DNA of 64,000 bases from Lathyrus oleraceus (GCF_024323335.1 NC_066580.1:255974977-256038976), one strand, 5' to 3'; numbered from the stretch's first letter, positions 1 through 11,932 are shown. Notes: generated from the sequence alone by a model not told the origin. Numbers and translations: made by a program.

Positions 1-80
1 CCAGCACGACAACAATAATGACATAAACCATGATGATGTGTTTGTTTATTCTTGTTCATTAAATCCTTTGGAATAAAAGA

Positions 81-1662
81 TTATTTTGCATATGGTGGAT
101 TTAATGACTTCTTAAACAACCTAGAGTCAACGGCATAAGTAACCTTAGGTTGTAAAGCTTTTTCCAATTTGACCTTGAGAGTGTTTACCTCTTTTTTCCA
201 AATATGACAAGCTTCACAATACCTAACTTTACTACATCCATCAATGTCAATATCTTTTGAATTTTCTGCAATACTAGCTTTTAGCCATTCTAAATCTTTT
301 TCAGCTTTGTATACTTTACCTTCCAGAAATGAAAAAATTTGTTTATCGGAAGATAATCTTTTAAAAGCATCTACAGCTTCGTTATGCAGTTTTTCAAAAG
401 CTATTTTCAGTTCAGAAAAAGACATAGAAGAGAAATTATTATAGTAGGCTTGTTTTACTTTTTTATCATTGATTTTCTTCTTGCGGTAGGACAGATTTTT
501 GGTGTGAGCCATAAGGCACAAATTTGCGGTTTCATCACTATCACTTGAACTTTGTGTGCTTGATGAATCACTATCACTTTCCCATGCAATGTAAGCTCTT
601 CTTTGTTTGCTGTACCCTTTTGGTGGAGCTTTTCCTTGATCCTTATACTTCATAGGACAATCTGTTTTATAATGTCCAGATTTACCACAATTAAAACTAG
701 ATCCTTTTCTTATACTCTTCTTATTCTCTTCCTGTTTTGAATCTGTAGATTGTCTTCGAAACTTCATGAGGTTTTTGTCGGAATGCTTGACTCCATTCTT
801 TCGAATGAATCTATTATATCGCCTTACAAAAAAGTCCCATTTCCTCATCATCCGAATCTTTGTCACTACTAGAATCATTGTCACTTTGCTCTTTTCGTGA
901 GGACTTAGAGCTAGAGGCCACAAGAGCTATTGGCTTCTTCTCTCCCTCTTTGTCTCTCTTCTTCTCCTTTTCCTTCTTAATTTTGTTCTCAAACTTTTCA
1001 AGACTCTCTAATGCTTGTTGATGTTCTTCCAGCTTTCCAAACAGAGTTGTAATCGTAAGTGTCGTTAGATCGTTGGCTTCCTTAATAGCTGTTACTTTAG
1101 GTTGCCATTCCCTGCTAAGACACCTCAGAATTTTATTAGTAGCTATTTCATTGGAAACAGGTTTTCCAAGTGCATTCAACCGAATAGTGAGATGAGTGAA
1201 TCTCTTTTGCATGTCGGAGATAGATTCTCCTTGTTTCATGCGAAAGAGCTCAAACTCTTGATTGAGTGTATTAATACGGGACTATTTTACTTCAGTAGTA
1301 CCCTCATGGGCAACTTCTAAAGCATCCCACATTTCTTTAGCTGTCGTGCAATGGGATGCCCGATAATACTCATCAACACCAAGTGCTGAAATTAGCATAT
1401 TTCGAGCTCTCCAATCACACGACCACTTTTTCTCATCTTTCTCATTCCAATCAGCTTCTGGTTTAGGAACTATGGCGCCAGCCGCATTTGTCATAGTAAT
1501 TTGAAAAGGACCATTTTCAATGGCAGCCCATACTAGCCTATCAACAGAATTTATATGAACTCGCATGCAGTCTTTCCAGTAGCCGTAATTTTCACCGTTG
1601 AAAATCGGCGCTCTATTATACGCCCCCTTTGGTTCAGAATCCATATAGTTACAGGCAGCCAC
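81..1662 (-). pseudogene. gag: copia gag (UBN2-type) pseudogene
   Basis: Capsid/nucleocapsid protein of element A; it would package the element RNA in virus-like particles in the cytoplasm. The N-terminal two thirds is a copia gag-polypeptide (UBN2) domain, recognisable from FNGENYGYWKDCM near the start, the LISALGVDEYYRA stretch and the QGESISDMQKRF block. A lysine/glutamate-rich linker and a serine/aspartate tract follow, then a CCHC-like knuckle. The frame is broken by one TAG at 1282-1284 and by a frameshift near 837. The knuckle reads SFNCGKSGHYKTDC: the first zinc-binding Cys is Ser (codon at 696-698). The start at 1662 is the first Met after the PBS. The frame also stops at 81-83, so the protein is dead. 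Confidence 0.85.
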
Positions 1663-1681
1663 AGAGCACCAGCGAACCGGC

Positions 1682-1693
1682 GCTCTGATACCA
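1682..1693 (-). other. Primer-binding site of element A (initiator tRNA-Met)
   Basis: On the minus strand this reads TGGTATCAGAGC, complementary to the 3' end of plant initiator tRNA-Met. It lies two bases downstream of the LTR end (CTAACA), as usual for copia elements. Confidence 0.92.
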
Positions 1694-1695
1694 CT

Positions 1696-3262
1696 TGTTA
1701 GACGGTATGGCTAGTGATCGAGAGGGGGGGGGGGTGAATAGATCACCTCTTTAAAATAAACGGATTTAAAAATCTTATCAGAGTTTTTGAAACTTAGCGG
1801 AAAATTTCAGTCCCGAATCGACTTCCGTCTATTCTGAACCGCTACTAGAAAACCGGACACGCGAATTTATTGCTGGATTTGAATTAGAACGATAGAGATA
1901 ATTAACACCAGAATATTATCAAATCAAATGCACTTATCACTAAATCCTAATTCCAATGAATAAAACTCAGCTGACAGTTTTGTCAAACAATTGGTGTGTA
2001 TGTGATCAATGATGAACAATGGTGGAGTTTAGATAAAGAAGTTTTCTTGCCACTATTGTATCACGAAATGTACAGCCACAACACACCAACTGAAATCACA
2101 AAACTGTTGAAAACGTAAAGAGAGATAAGGAAAGAATACGATACGCGGAGATTTGGTAAGGAAGTTCCCCACTGTCGTCCTCGCGTGTGGGTACGTCTCC
2201 CTCTCAATTTCAAATGAAATTGAGAACTGTAATTATCAATAATGCCAAATTCGTTGATACAAGGTTACAATACACAGACAGAAATCTAAATCCCAAGATC
2301 TTCTTCTTGTATAAAACCTTCACTTGATCTGAGCTCGATCAAGAATTTCCTGTAAGAAATTGCAAACAATTCACCGGTTCCACGACCTGTTTGCGAAATT
2401 AACCAATTTCCAAACCTTACGCTACGGCTGAATCTGTTCTACAAACGTGACTAACAAACCCGCAAGAACACTCCAGTTCTTGAAGGAAAAACCAATTGGT
2501 TTTTCCTCGAAACCCCCTTCAACCTTCAACTCAGCTAGATCCTCGATCGTTGCACTGAACACCTCAGCTAGATCCTTGATCGTTCCACTGAACGTTATCT
2601 CGTTGATCCTTTAATCCAAAGAACAAGAATGATTATGTGTTGATGTTCTTGAAGAAAAGAGATTGAGAAGATGAAGAAGATGACGTCTCTTTCAGGTTTC
2701 TAACTGCTCAAACAATTGCTGCTACGCACTCCTTTGATTGGTGTTACAACTGTTTTTCACTTGTGAATTCGTGCCTTTTTCTTTGCTCTCAAAATACTTC
2801 TTATATGTGAAAGACAGAAGCTGTTAGTAGACAAAACAGAATTATGTATTGATACAAGAGGTTATGCATCGATACATACTGTAGCTTTGATTAATTTTAG
2901 AGAATTAATGTAAGCATGTATCGATACAAAGCTCGTATGTATCGATACATAGAGCATTTTAACTAAGCATGTATCGATACGAAACTCGTATGTATCGATA
3001 CATAGAGCATTTTAACTAAGCATGTATCAATACAAGACTCGTATGGATCGATACATACTGAAGCAAAAACATTTTGTGATTTAAAACACATTTATGGATC
3101 GATGCATATGAACATGTATCGATACATACTGACACAAAACAGTTTTTATGAGTTCTTTGAGGAGTTGTATCAATGTGGATCTTTATGTATAGACACGAAA
3201 CAATAGTATAGGCTAAAAACATAATTGAAACATGTGAAATAATGCACAACCAATAATTGGAC
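1696..3262 (-). repeat. 5' LTR of copia element A
   Basis: The inner edge is fixed by the PBS: the LTR ends ...TCTAACA on the minus strand (TGTTAGA on plus at 1696). The outer edge is placed only approximately, where the sequence changes to Ogre LTR; candidate CA ends lie between about 3245 and 3272. No protein-coding potential. It carries a run of G at about 1724-1734 and a cluster of palindrome-rich tandem repeats near its U3 end. Only this one LTR copy is present. Confidence 0.65.
2840..3132. repeat. Tandem array with repeated GTATCGATAC palindromes in the copia LTR
   Basis: About ten copies of the palindrome TGTATCGATACA or one-base variants occur here. The middle part is a tandem array with 53-bp period: the block beginning AAGCATGTATCGATAC starts at 2912, 2965 and 3018. 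Each unit holds two palindromes about 20 bp apart. This is the U3 side of a minus-strand LTR, so the array sits where enhancers would be expected. Confidence 0.85.
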
Positions 3263-3464
3263 AATGATCACACAATTTGCTATCATTCAAAACTTATTCA
3301 AAGTAAAGAATTTGCTCACAATGTACACGTCCATTTCAGCTCAATTACATCCCAGCATGCCAAATCAATTGCATTTGGGCCTCCCATGCGCCTGTACAGG
3401 CCCATGCATGGAGGCCCTCATCACACATGCACATGAAATTTGCCTTGCTTCCATCAACATTTGC

Positions 3465-3472
3465 TATAAATA
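3465..3472 (+). promoter_or_regulatory. TATA box of the element B LTR
   Basis: TATAAATA followed by GAGG, about 30 bp before a pyrimidine-rich stretch, is a normal plant retroelement core promoter. The same box occurs in the LTR of element E. Confidence 0.7.
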
Positions 3473-3911
3473 GAGGTGCTTAGCTTCACCATTTCTCAAC
3501 CTTAAGGCTCCTTATATGCTGCAGAACTCAATCCAAACCTCACTGAAAAGGAATTTTTCTCTTTCACTTCAATTTTTCAGATCCAATTTTCAACTACCTT
3601 GGTTAATTATTGGACTCTAATTCATTAGCCTTGCCCTATTTCCATCTTAAGAACAAGTTGCCATCAAGAATTGGGAAGGATCGTGCTCCATAGATATGCA
3701 TTTTCAAGGTTGATGTTCAAACTTTTTTCAATCGAAACTCACTGATTCTTGCTCATTTCTTGTGGTTATTGGCTCCTCTGAAGTCCTCTCATAAGAGGCA
3801 ATTGAATTGTGCATTTAATTTTGTAAATCCATCAAGTTCAGTTTGAACTCCATTATTTTCCATCTCTGATTTCTCTTCCTATGAGGATCTAGAGTGAAAA
3901 CCAATGGCACA

Positions 3912-4037
3912 GGGGTGATGTACATCACCCCAGCTTTCCAATGATATGAGGATCGCTTATTTTGGTTGAGTTTTCCATACCTGCAACTCTGGCCGGAATT
4001 ACCATACTCGCCGGAGAAGATGGTGGTGTACACCACC
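3912..4037. repeat. Pair of perfect palindromes in the Ogre B LTR leader
   Basis: GGGGTGATGTACATCACCCC (3912-3931) is a perfect 20-bp palindrome. GGTGGTGTACACCACC (4022-4037) is a perfect 16-bp palindrome about 90 bp further on. Both lie in the transcribed leader, where other Ogre/Tat LTRs in this window carry hairpins. Confidence 0.9.
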
Positions 4038-6167
4038 GTCCCTTTTCCACATCTCATGTGAACCGTTGGATTGTGTTTTCAGTTAAAATCGTGGCCCTTG
4101 GATGTTATGACCTTTTTTAATTCATTGTGTTGCTCAGTTGACCAGAGCCTATGATGCGCGCGCGCCTGTGAGCCATTTGATGTGCCACATCATTTAATGA
4201 AATGAATCCAACGCGTCAGGCTTTTTCCTATTTTCTAATTTTTCTATTTTATTTTCTTTATTTCATTTTATTTCAAAAATTCATATCTCTTTCATTTTAA
4301 ATCCAAAAAATATGTGACCAATTGCATTATTTTCCTTTTTAATTCTAGTTTCTGAAAATGATTTTTAATATTTTTTATTTTGTCATTTGATATTTTTTAT
4401 GAATTTTCACTTTTCTGGTTATTTTTAATTCATTTTAAATAGTTTCCAATATTCAAAAAATGAAAAAATATTTTCTTAACCTCTTTGAATGATGATGAAT
4501 CTATGAAAAATATTCTCATCAATTTATTAATTGATTTGAGATTTATTTGAGATTTTAGTTCAATTAGGTTATTTTTTATTCATTTTTAATTGTTTAAAAA
4601 TAGTTTATGGTTTCTAAAAATGCTGAATTTTTTTTTTCAAACTTTGTTTGACCTTGTTGAACTTAGGATGATCCATTTGGATTTTTTCAAGTTGATTTGA
4701 AATGGATTTGAAGTTTGACCTTTAATTGTTTATTTTAATTCAAGTATTATTTTAATTTTCAAAAATACCAAAAATATTTTATTTGTTTCTTGACCTTTAA
4801 GCTTCATTTTGCTTCTGTTTACCATTGATTAACTTTGATTCTATTCATGTTTGATCAATGTGTGTTGGATATCTCATTTGAATTTCAATTCATGTACATT
4901 CTTATTCATCTTCTTTTTCATCTTTTTCTTTTTGATCAATGAGTTAAAGATTGGTGGTTAGCCTTGACACATGGGAGGCTTAACCTTCCTTGGTTCAAAT
5001 CTAATTCATCTTGATCAAAGATCAAGTGAATGGTGTAAGACCCCAATTTTGTCCCTAAGATCCCTCATGGCATCATATCATAGCATTGCATTGCCTCAAG
5101 GATCATTGGACACCTTCCTTCCTTCCCTGTGGGTGGGATCTTTCTTGAGAGTGGTTCTTGATCACCAAGCATTGCTTTCATTGTATATCATTGCTTTTCT
5201 TTTAATCACTAACCAAAATGTACAAAAATATGTCATTAACCTTTGTTACTTGCAGCTTAAGCAGTCAACAGGTCAAGGCAATTCAAGTGAATCCTTTGTG
5301 CAAGAGATGAGGGTTTCCATTGAGATATGGATCATGTGATCATTATATTGAGCTTATATGAGTTAGAGGTCCATTTTGGAGCAAATTCCCCAGGTGGTTG
5401 AAGCTCAGGTTCATCAGAATATTTTCAGGTCATCTAAGGACCGATGCCAGTCAACTGAAGGTCAACTGTGATTTTTGAATTGGGAAATTGAGTTTCTTCA
5501 TCCCATTCATGTTCCAACAATGCTTATTCATCATGTCAAATATCAACATTGAAGAATTTAAAGCCAGTACAAAAGTTTCCCAAAATGGAAAGTGACCTAT
5601 AATTTCAAGTTTCCAAAAATGGAATGTTTTTGGACCAACTTCAACTCAACATTCCAACATCAAGGAAGCTTCAAATGAATTTTTGTCCAACATGAAAGTT
5701 GAAGATCTCTCTCTCCCATTTCCAAAAAGTCCAAGATCACGAGCAATTGATGAATGGTTAAGGAGATATGATCAAATCATTGCCAAGTGTGCATGGAACT
5801 TCAACAGGCCATAACTTTTGAACCAAAACTCCAAATTTAGTGCCTCTTTTTGCATTTTGCTTCTCATGACATGAACTTTCCAAATCATTCATCACATTGC
5901 ATAAAAATTCATCACATGATCATTTGTTCTTTCATGACTATTTTGGAGGGAAAATGGCAAATTTAAAATTGGTGCATTGTATGGACAAAATACCATTGTC
6001 AACATGTGCATGAGAAGATTTTGAGTGAGTTTGAGCTCCCATTTGGTACTGTTCACGTCCAAATGCTCCATGCACCACCAATTTTCCAAAATTTGCCATA
6101 CACCTCATTCTCCCTAACCTCTAATTAAACAATGCCTAATTACATTTTCAGTAGGATTAACATGTCA

Positions 6168-6175
6168 TATAAATA
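6168..6175 (+). promoter_or_regulatory. TATA box of the Ogre solo LTR
   Basis: TATAAATA lies about 1.13 kb into the LTR, followed about 25-30 bp later by a plausible start region. It sets U3 at about 1.1 kb and the transcribed R-U5 at about 3.9 kb. Confidence 0.6.
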
Positions 6176-6814
6176 CTAAATCCTAACAGAATTGTAGAGG
6201 ATTCACCATTTCTAGATCTAAATTTTTCTTCCCTCCAAATTTCTCTCTCCATTGAAATTCAAATTTCTTCCACATAATACTGTGATTTTATTGCATATTT
6301 TTGTTTCCTGATGATGATTGAGTGCAGATCAAGCTCTTGATTGGAGATTTTGGACCAGAATCGTGCTGTGCAAGCTCAAGAACAATGAACATGGAAGCTT
6401 ACATCTGAGCTAGATCCAAGCATCTTCAAGCTTCAATTCACACATCAAGCTTCATCACATCAATATAGGATTGGATCTGCAGCTTGCCAGGCCTTGAATC
6501 GTGCATTTACTCATACTGCTCTTCAAGAGGTAGGTTTTTCGATCCTCTTAATTGTTGATTTTATATGCATGATCTTGTAGTTCTTCTCATGCTGATAATT
6601 CTGGTATAAAATTCATGAAAAACGGATGAGAAATGCATGAGATACGTGAGTTTAAAGTTTGACATGCATATATGTTTTTGATCGATTCTCAAGTTTTATG
6701 TTGAATTGGCCTTAGTTAATGCTCGATATGTAACCTACATAGCAAGAGCTTTCATTTGATATAAAATTTTCATGATTCTGCAAAAAATTTCATGTACGTG
6801 TACTGTTCACTCCG

Positions 6815-6835
6815 CCGTCTTCGCGAAGAAGACGG
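6815..6835. repeat. Leader hairpin CCGTCTTC/GAAGACGG in the solo LTR
   Basis: A perfect 8-bp stem with the 5-base loop GCGAA, about 650 bp downstream of the TATA box. A related imperfect hairpin stands at the equivalent place in the LTR of element C (19199-19225). Confidence 0.85.
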
Positions 6836-8803
6836 TTGTTTCTTCCCTGCCTGGCCGTGTGAACCGCCGTCTGGTTCAGGCCTTGCTGGCGCTAGGGCTT
6901 TGTCCCTGTAGATGCCACTTGAGTGCATCGTTGGCTATTCCATTGGCCAGCGCTCTTTTGACCAATCCGCGTGGCATTTGAACGCTGATGTAAGCGCGCC
7001 AGCACATTAAATGAAGCTATGCGTTTTGCCTTTCCCTCAGTTCGATTCCCAGCTCCATCATTTCTGGTAATTATTTGTTTTCAGCGCCTTCCCAGGCTTC
7101 GATTCCTGCCTATGCCATATTTTCAAATTAAATCCAACCTTTCCTCTTTCCCTCCAATATCATGTACATGATCCATGTTGATTTCATTTTTTTTATCCAA
7201 CTTCAAAAATTCATATCAAATTGAAAAATCATCCAATTAATTCGAAATTTTTGGAAAATGTTCATGTGTTTGTCTATTATGTTTTAGTGTTGGTTTCATG
7301 ATTTTACCATTTCTGGATTTTGAATTGTGGACTGTTGATTGAACATGTATGCTTTTGTGACATTGCTTCATTCTTTCCATTGTGAAATGCTCAATAATGA
7401 TCCAATTGCCATGAAATTTTACACACTGATTTCCAACATGTTGCTTGACCTTTGAGGCTTGATTGTGATTTTTTACCATTTTTCATCTCTGTTTTAGACA
7501 CATGGTCATTGTTGTGCAACATTTGGTGTCACATTCTTGGTCTCATACTTGTGTATTCTCATTTCTAGGTCAGATGAGCTTTGTTGATTCTAATTTTTGG
7601 CATGATGGTTATGTTTGACATGTTGTATGCTCATAAAAATTTCCAGAATTGTTTGAGTCATTTCTGTTTTAATATGGAATTTTGATTCTAAATGTTCAAT
7701 TGTGTGCTTTGAAATTGCTTTGGTCTTCTCTTGCTCACTACATGGCTTTGCTTGATGATTTTGATTTGGTCCTTTTTAGGACATGTTATGATTGATTAAA
7801 TGTGATTCATGTTAAATTTTAGCTCCTGTTTTGACTTTTTACTCCACCTTTGACCCTAGGCTTTTCCCTAGGGGTTTGAACTCACAGTTTGAAGCTTTGC
7901 ATTTCAGGTTCAAGCAATAAGTCCTAATGGATGATGTAATCTCCTTGCTTGAGATACAATTTGCTTTGTTTAACTAATGTTGATTGTGTTGTAGGTCCTT
8001 GGGTGGCTAACTCATTTGAGTTCTATTGCTTACTCATTGTGTATATTGGTTGTCTGACTGTTGTTGGTTGTTTGATTTGTCTGAATGTAAATATTGACTG
8101 GTTTAGCTTTTCTTACAGGTACTTTAGCCGTTTTAACTCATTATTTGAGTTGCTTTGCTTTGCTTGTGGTTGGCATGCCACTTAGGTAATCTCTTGATCT
8201 CCATGTAGTCTGGAAGACCTACTATCTTTGGCAGGCACCTGTCTGAAGCCCTCCTTAAGAGGCCATGTTCTTGATTGTTTAATTTTGTGCTTAAGACCTC
8301 CTTGTCGAGGCATACAGGTTAAGACCTCCTAAGTGAAGAGGCATTGGCAGATAGAAGGGATGTGCAATCCATCCCCTGCTATTCAGTTGAGTCTTTCATA
8401 TTGCTCGCACTACGTGCTGATGCATTTGAATAAACACCCAAGATCTTGTATATAGAGTCAGTCATTGTGGAGTAGAGCTCCTCATTCTGGACTCCCACAC
8501 CTTCTTTGTTTCAAGCTCACCCCGACCAGGGTTAAGAGCTATGAGGTCTAACCCTCATCTCCCATTTCATCTGCTCACCCTAACTCTCAATGTTAGAGGT
8601 TAAGAGCCCAAACACCCTTACATATCTGGCTTGTTTGTCGAGGTTGATATGACCCCTTGACTAAAGCCCAACCTTGTATGAGCCTTTTGGTTGTGTATAG
8701 CGTGTGCTAATTGATTGATTGTTTGCTTACTTGTGCATTCTTCATGTTGCTTGTGCATTATTGTTTGCATTTTGCTCTTGCATTTGTTATTTGTTTTGTT
8801 TGA

Positions 8804-9125
8804 GGAGTCAGATGTAAGACCATTGATTGGTTATCTGTTTCCTGTTCCTTTTGGGGAGCTGGATATAAGACCATTTATTGGCACTCCATTTCCTTTTCTG
8901 TTTCTTTTTATGGAGTCAGGTATAAGACCATTGATTGGCCATCTATTTCCTATCTTTGTTTTGTTTTTGTGGAGTCGGATGTAAGACCAGTGATTGGCTA
9001 TCTGTTTCCTATCTTGTTGCTTTGTGGAGTTGGACGTAAGACCATTTATTGGCACTCCGTTTCCCATTTGTTTTCGGAGTTGGACGTAAGACCATTTATT
9101 GGCAATCCATTTCCAGCTTTGTTCT
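8804..9125 (+). repeat. Tandem array, six diverged units of 50-59 bp, in the solo LTR
   Basis: Units start with GGAGT(C/T)GGA(T/C)GTAAGACC, followed by ATTGATTGGC and a TTTCC block; starts at 8804, 8855, 8912, 8971, 9026 and 9076. The same unit, more regular, forms the array at 21544-21890 in the LTR of element C, although B/solo and C belong to different Tat families. Confidence 0.88.
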
Positions 9126-10134
9126 TTGAACCTACTTACTTGCTTTTTGGCTTTATTGCTTATTCCAAAGGAACCACTTAGATCATCTACATATGATCTC
9201 AAGAAAGGAACTCCTATGAAGTTTTACTCATCATCCCCACCTTTTGTTTCCTTACAACCTCCACTTGCTTTTGTAACCCAAACCAGAAAACTTTGTGCAA
9301 ACATTTTCATCTGTTTTCAAATTAGAAACCTAGGCCTTAAGCCTCTGATTTTCAAACTTCATTTTCACAATACTTCTTCTGAATTGAATCTAATGTCAAC
9401 TTTGACCATTTTTGTGAATACTCTAATTGGTTAATTCCACTCATTCAATTGCTTTTGTGGCCCTTGTTCACTTCTTGATAAGTTTTCATACATTAGCCAT
9501 AGATCTCAATTATCTTAGTGGTTGATGTGAATCTCACCTTTTGTCCTTAGTGATTGAATTGTAAGACTTCCATGCTTATTATAGGGTTAACCCCTCACTA
9601 GCGTGTTGAAGCTGTTCTCACATGGGGGATTGTTGGTTTAGGTTGAGTTTTCTCCCGTTGATAATGAAAGACCTTAAGGCTTTTGTTTAAAATCAATCCA
9701 CTCACTCTTTTTGGAAATCTTTTAGCTGAACTACGACGTTTTGATCCTTATCTTTCATGAAAAGGTACGTAGGCAATGGGTTTCATCCATCCAAACACAA
9801 AAATAATAAAAATTGTATATTCTTTTATCATCCCTTCAATCAATGTTTGCACAAAAAAATATTTCATAAATAAATAATTTTACAACAAGTTGTGAAAAGG
9901 GTTCCCTAGGAGTACCTAGGATGTTGTGGGTGCCTAACACCTTCCCACAACATAATTACCCCCTTACCCAGATCTCTGACCTTTTATTGGTTTTCTTCGT
10001 GTAAAACTTCTTAGGCTTTTGTTCGCTTTCTAGCCATTCCTTTGGATAAATAGAAGTGCGGTGGCGACTCTATCTTTGTATGCTTTGCTTTTGATTTAGT
10101 CAATAAATCATAAAGTGACGAATACACCGCTACA

Positions 10135-11908
10135 AATGGCTTTGCATTAAAGATAGGTTGCTTCTTGGTCAAGCAAAAAACCTAAATTAATACAAGATCA
10201 TTCTTCTTTTCTTTTGGAATGGCAAGTTGTAGGAGCTTGGCTTACTAGTCAAGGTCTCTAACTTGTGTTTGTTGCCTATATTTTTATTGATCGACCTCAG
10301 ATAGGTGTGACTACTACATTAGTCAACTTACGATTGCTTAACATAGCGCTAAATTGCCTTATGGCACACTAATACTAACTATTGACCATTAACTTTTAAT
10401 ACAAGTCATTTATTTCTTGCAATTTACATTAATGCAATTTAATTTCTTGTTCATTATTAATTTGTTTTTTCCCTTTGCTCTATTGAGCTCATGTTTATGT
10501 TAATGCAATTTGCCTTTTGCTCACTTGAGCCCATAATTATGTATATACTATTGTGCTTGTGTTGTTTTTCTGTTTGTGTGAACCAAATGCAAAATGGACA
10601 AAAGGACTTAGATTTTAGGACCCTTACCTATGCAAAAATGATGTCGAAGAGCAACTAGGCCTCATGCCTTTAGAATGCTTAATCTTGAAGAAGACTTGGA
10701 AAGGACCAAATTTCTAAACTCACTCTTGTCCATTCTTTGTTTACATTATGGTACTTTTTGATGTGTGTGTTCTTATGTGCTAGGGATCCCAAAATTGCCA
10801 AGTAGAAGAACCATTGTCATGATCATATAAAGTGAGAGATTCAAAAGCCATTGGAAGATTCCTAGGAGCTTGATTGTGTGCTTGATTGCTTGAGTTATTT
10901 GATTATTGCTTGCCATATTCCAAAGGAAAGGGAACAACTTGGATCATCACTATGATCTCAAGAAGGGAACTCCAATGTGGTTTTATTTCTTCTCCTTCAT
11001 CTTTGCATGTTTAGGACCTTAGCCATTCTTCTTCTTCCCTCCACTCTAACCCAAGCCAAACTTATGTGCAAACATTAACATTCTTTCAAAAATTAGAAAC
11101 CTAAGCACTATGCTTTTGATTTTTCAAACTTCTTTTCATAACACTTATTTTGAATTGAATCCTAAGTCAACTTTGACCCTTTTTGTGAATACTTTTCATT
11201 GGTAAATACAACTCACTTAATTGTTTTTGTGGTTTCAATGGCCACTTCATACCAAAGCTTTTCATAAACATTAGCTATTAGGTTTGAGTTATCCTTGAGG
11301 TTGATATAATACTCACCTATATCCTTAGTGATGGACTATAAGTCTTCCATGCTTATTATAGGGTTAACCCCTCACTAGCATATTGAAGCTCTCTTCACAT
11401 GGTGGATTTGTGGTTTTAGGTTGAGTTTTCTCCCTTTGATAACAAAAGACCTTAAGGCTTTTGGACCATTTAATTCACCAATTTCTTTTGAGATTTTTAC
11501 CCCGAACTACGAGGTTTTGATCCTAATCTTTTTTAAGATGGTACGTAGGCAATTGATTTATCCATTCAAACACAAAATTGTAAATAATTTGTACATTCTT
11601 CTCTCATCTCCCCGATCATGTTTGCACAAATAATTTTCCAAATACCAACGTACCTTACAACAATTATGAAAAGGGCTCCCTAGGAGTACCTAGGATGTTT
11701 TGGGTGCTTAAAACCTTCCCATTGCATAACGAACCCCCTTACCCAGATCTCTGACATTTTTATTAGTTTTTGATTCAATAAAACTTCTCGGTTTTTGTTC
11801 GCTTTCTAACCTTTCCTTTGGATAAATAGAAGTGCGGTGGCAAATCGAATTGTATGATTTACTTTTGATTTAGTCAATAAATCTAAAGGTAACGAATACC
11901 CCGCTACA
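10135..11908 (+). repeat. 5' LTR of Ogre element B, second segment (to the LTR end)
   Basis: Continuation of the host LTR after the solo LTR. It ends CCCCGCTACA at 11908, six bases before the PBS. Its last kilobase parallels the last kilobase of the solo LTR block by block (GGATCATCACTATGATCTC, the TAGGGTTAACCCCTCACTAGC block, GGAGTACCTAGGATGTT). No coding potential. Confidence 0.88.
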
Positions 11909-11914
11909 GAAAAG

Positions 11915-11932
11915 TGGCGACTCTACTGGGGA
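11915..11932 (+). other. Primer-binding site of element B (tRNA-Arg type)
   Basis: TGGCGACTCTACTGGGGA is one base off the canonical Ogre PBS, which is complementary to tRNA-Arg. It follows the LTR terminus after GAAAAG. Confidence 0.9.

Larger units (their letters stand above)
1..3262 (-). mobile_element. Element A: Ty1/copia retrotransposon, 5' part (5' LTR + gag), SIRE/Maximus-like
   Basis: Read on the minus strand the order is LTR, tRNA-iMet primer-binding site, gag; pol would lie beyond the left edge. The gag, the PBS and the G-rich tract near the LTR end resemble SIRE/Maximus-type copia elements, but lineage is an inference without RT. The right (outer) LTR edge is uncertain. Sequence after about 3262 behaves as Ogre LTR, so A probably inserted into element B's LTR and now hides or replaces its 5' end. 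No second LTR of A is in the window, so no target duplication can be checked. Confidence 0.8.
3263..5033 (+). repeat. 5' LTR of Ogre element B, first segment (U3 end, promoter, leader)
   Basis: It carries a TATA box at 3465-3472, then leader-like sequence with two perfect palindromes, then AT-rich sequence. It stops at the insertion site of a solo LTR (AATGG at 5029-5033) and resumes at 10135. Similarity of layout to the minus-strand LTR of element E (same TATAAATAGAG context, same GC-rich leader with CCGG-containing inverted repeats) supports the assignment. The U3 part upstream of about 3263 is absent. Confidence 0.8.
5029..10139 (+). mobile_element. Ogre solo LTR with target-site duplication AATGG
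   Basis: A complete LTR, 5034-10134 (5101 bp), begins TGTAAGACCCCAATTTTG and ends ACACCGCTACA. AATGG at 5029-5033 is repeated at 10135-10139. No PBS, coding region or second LTR is present, so this is a solo LTR left by LTR-LTR recombination. Its 3' kilobase closely parallels the end of the host LTR (the same GTGCGGTGGC..., CAATAAATC and CCGCTACA blocks at 11830-11908), so a relative inserted into a relative. Removing it joins ...AAGTGAATGG to CTTTGCATT, restoring the host LTR. Confidence 0.95.

Noticed and set aside
4971..5339. 122-codon open frame spanning the B LTR and the solo LTR start
   Set aside because: It crosses a transposon insertion junction and has no family resemblance.
11915..11932. 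Possible tRNA-Arg gene at TGGCGACTCTACTGGGGA (and at 22404, 53939)
   Set aside because: Only the short complement of a tRNA 3' end next to an LTR; no cloverleaf. They are primer-binding sites.
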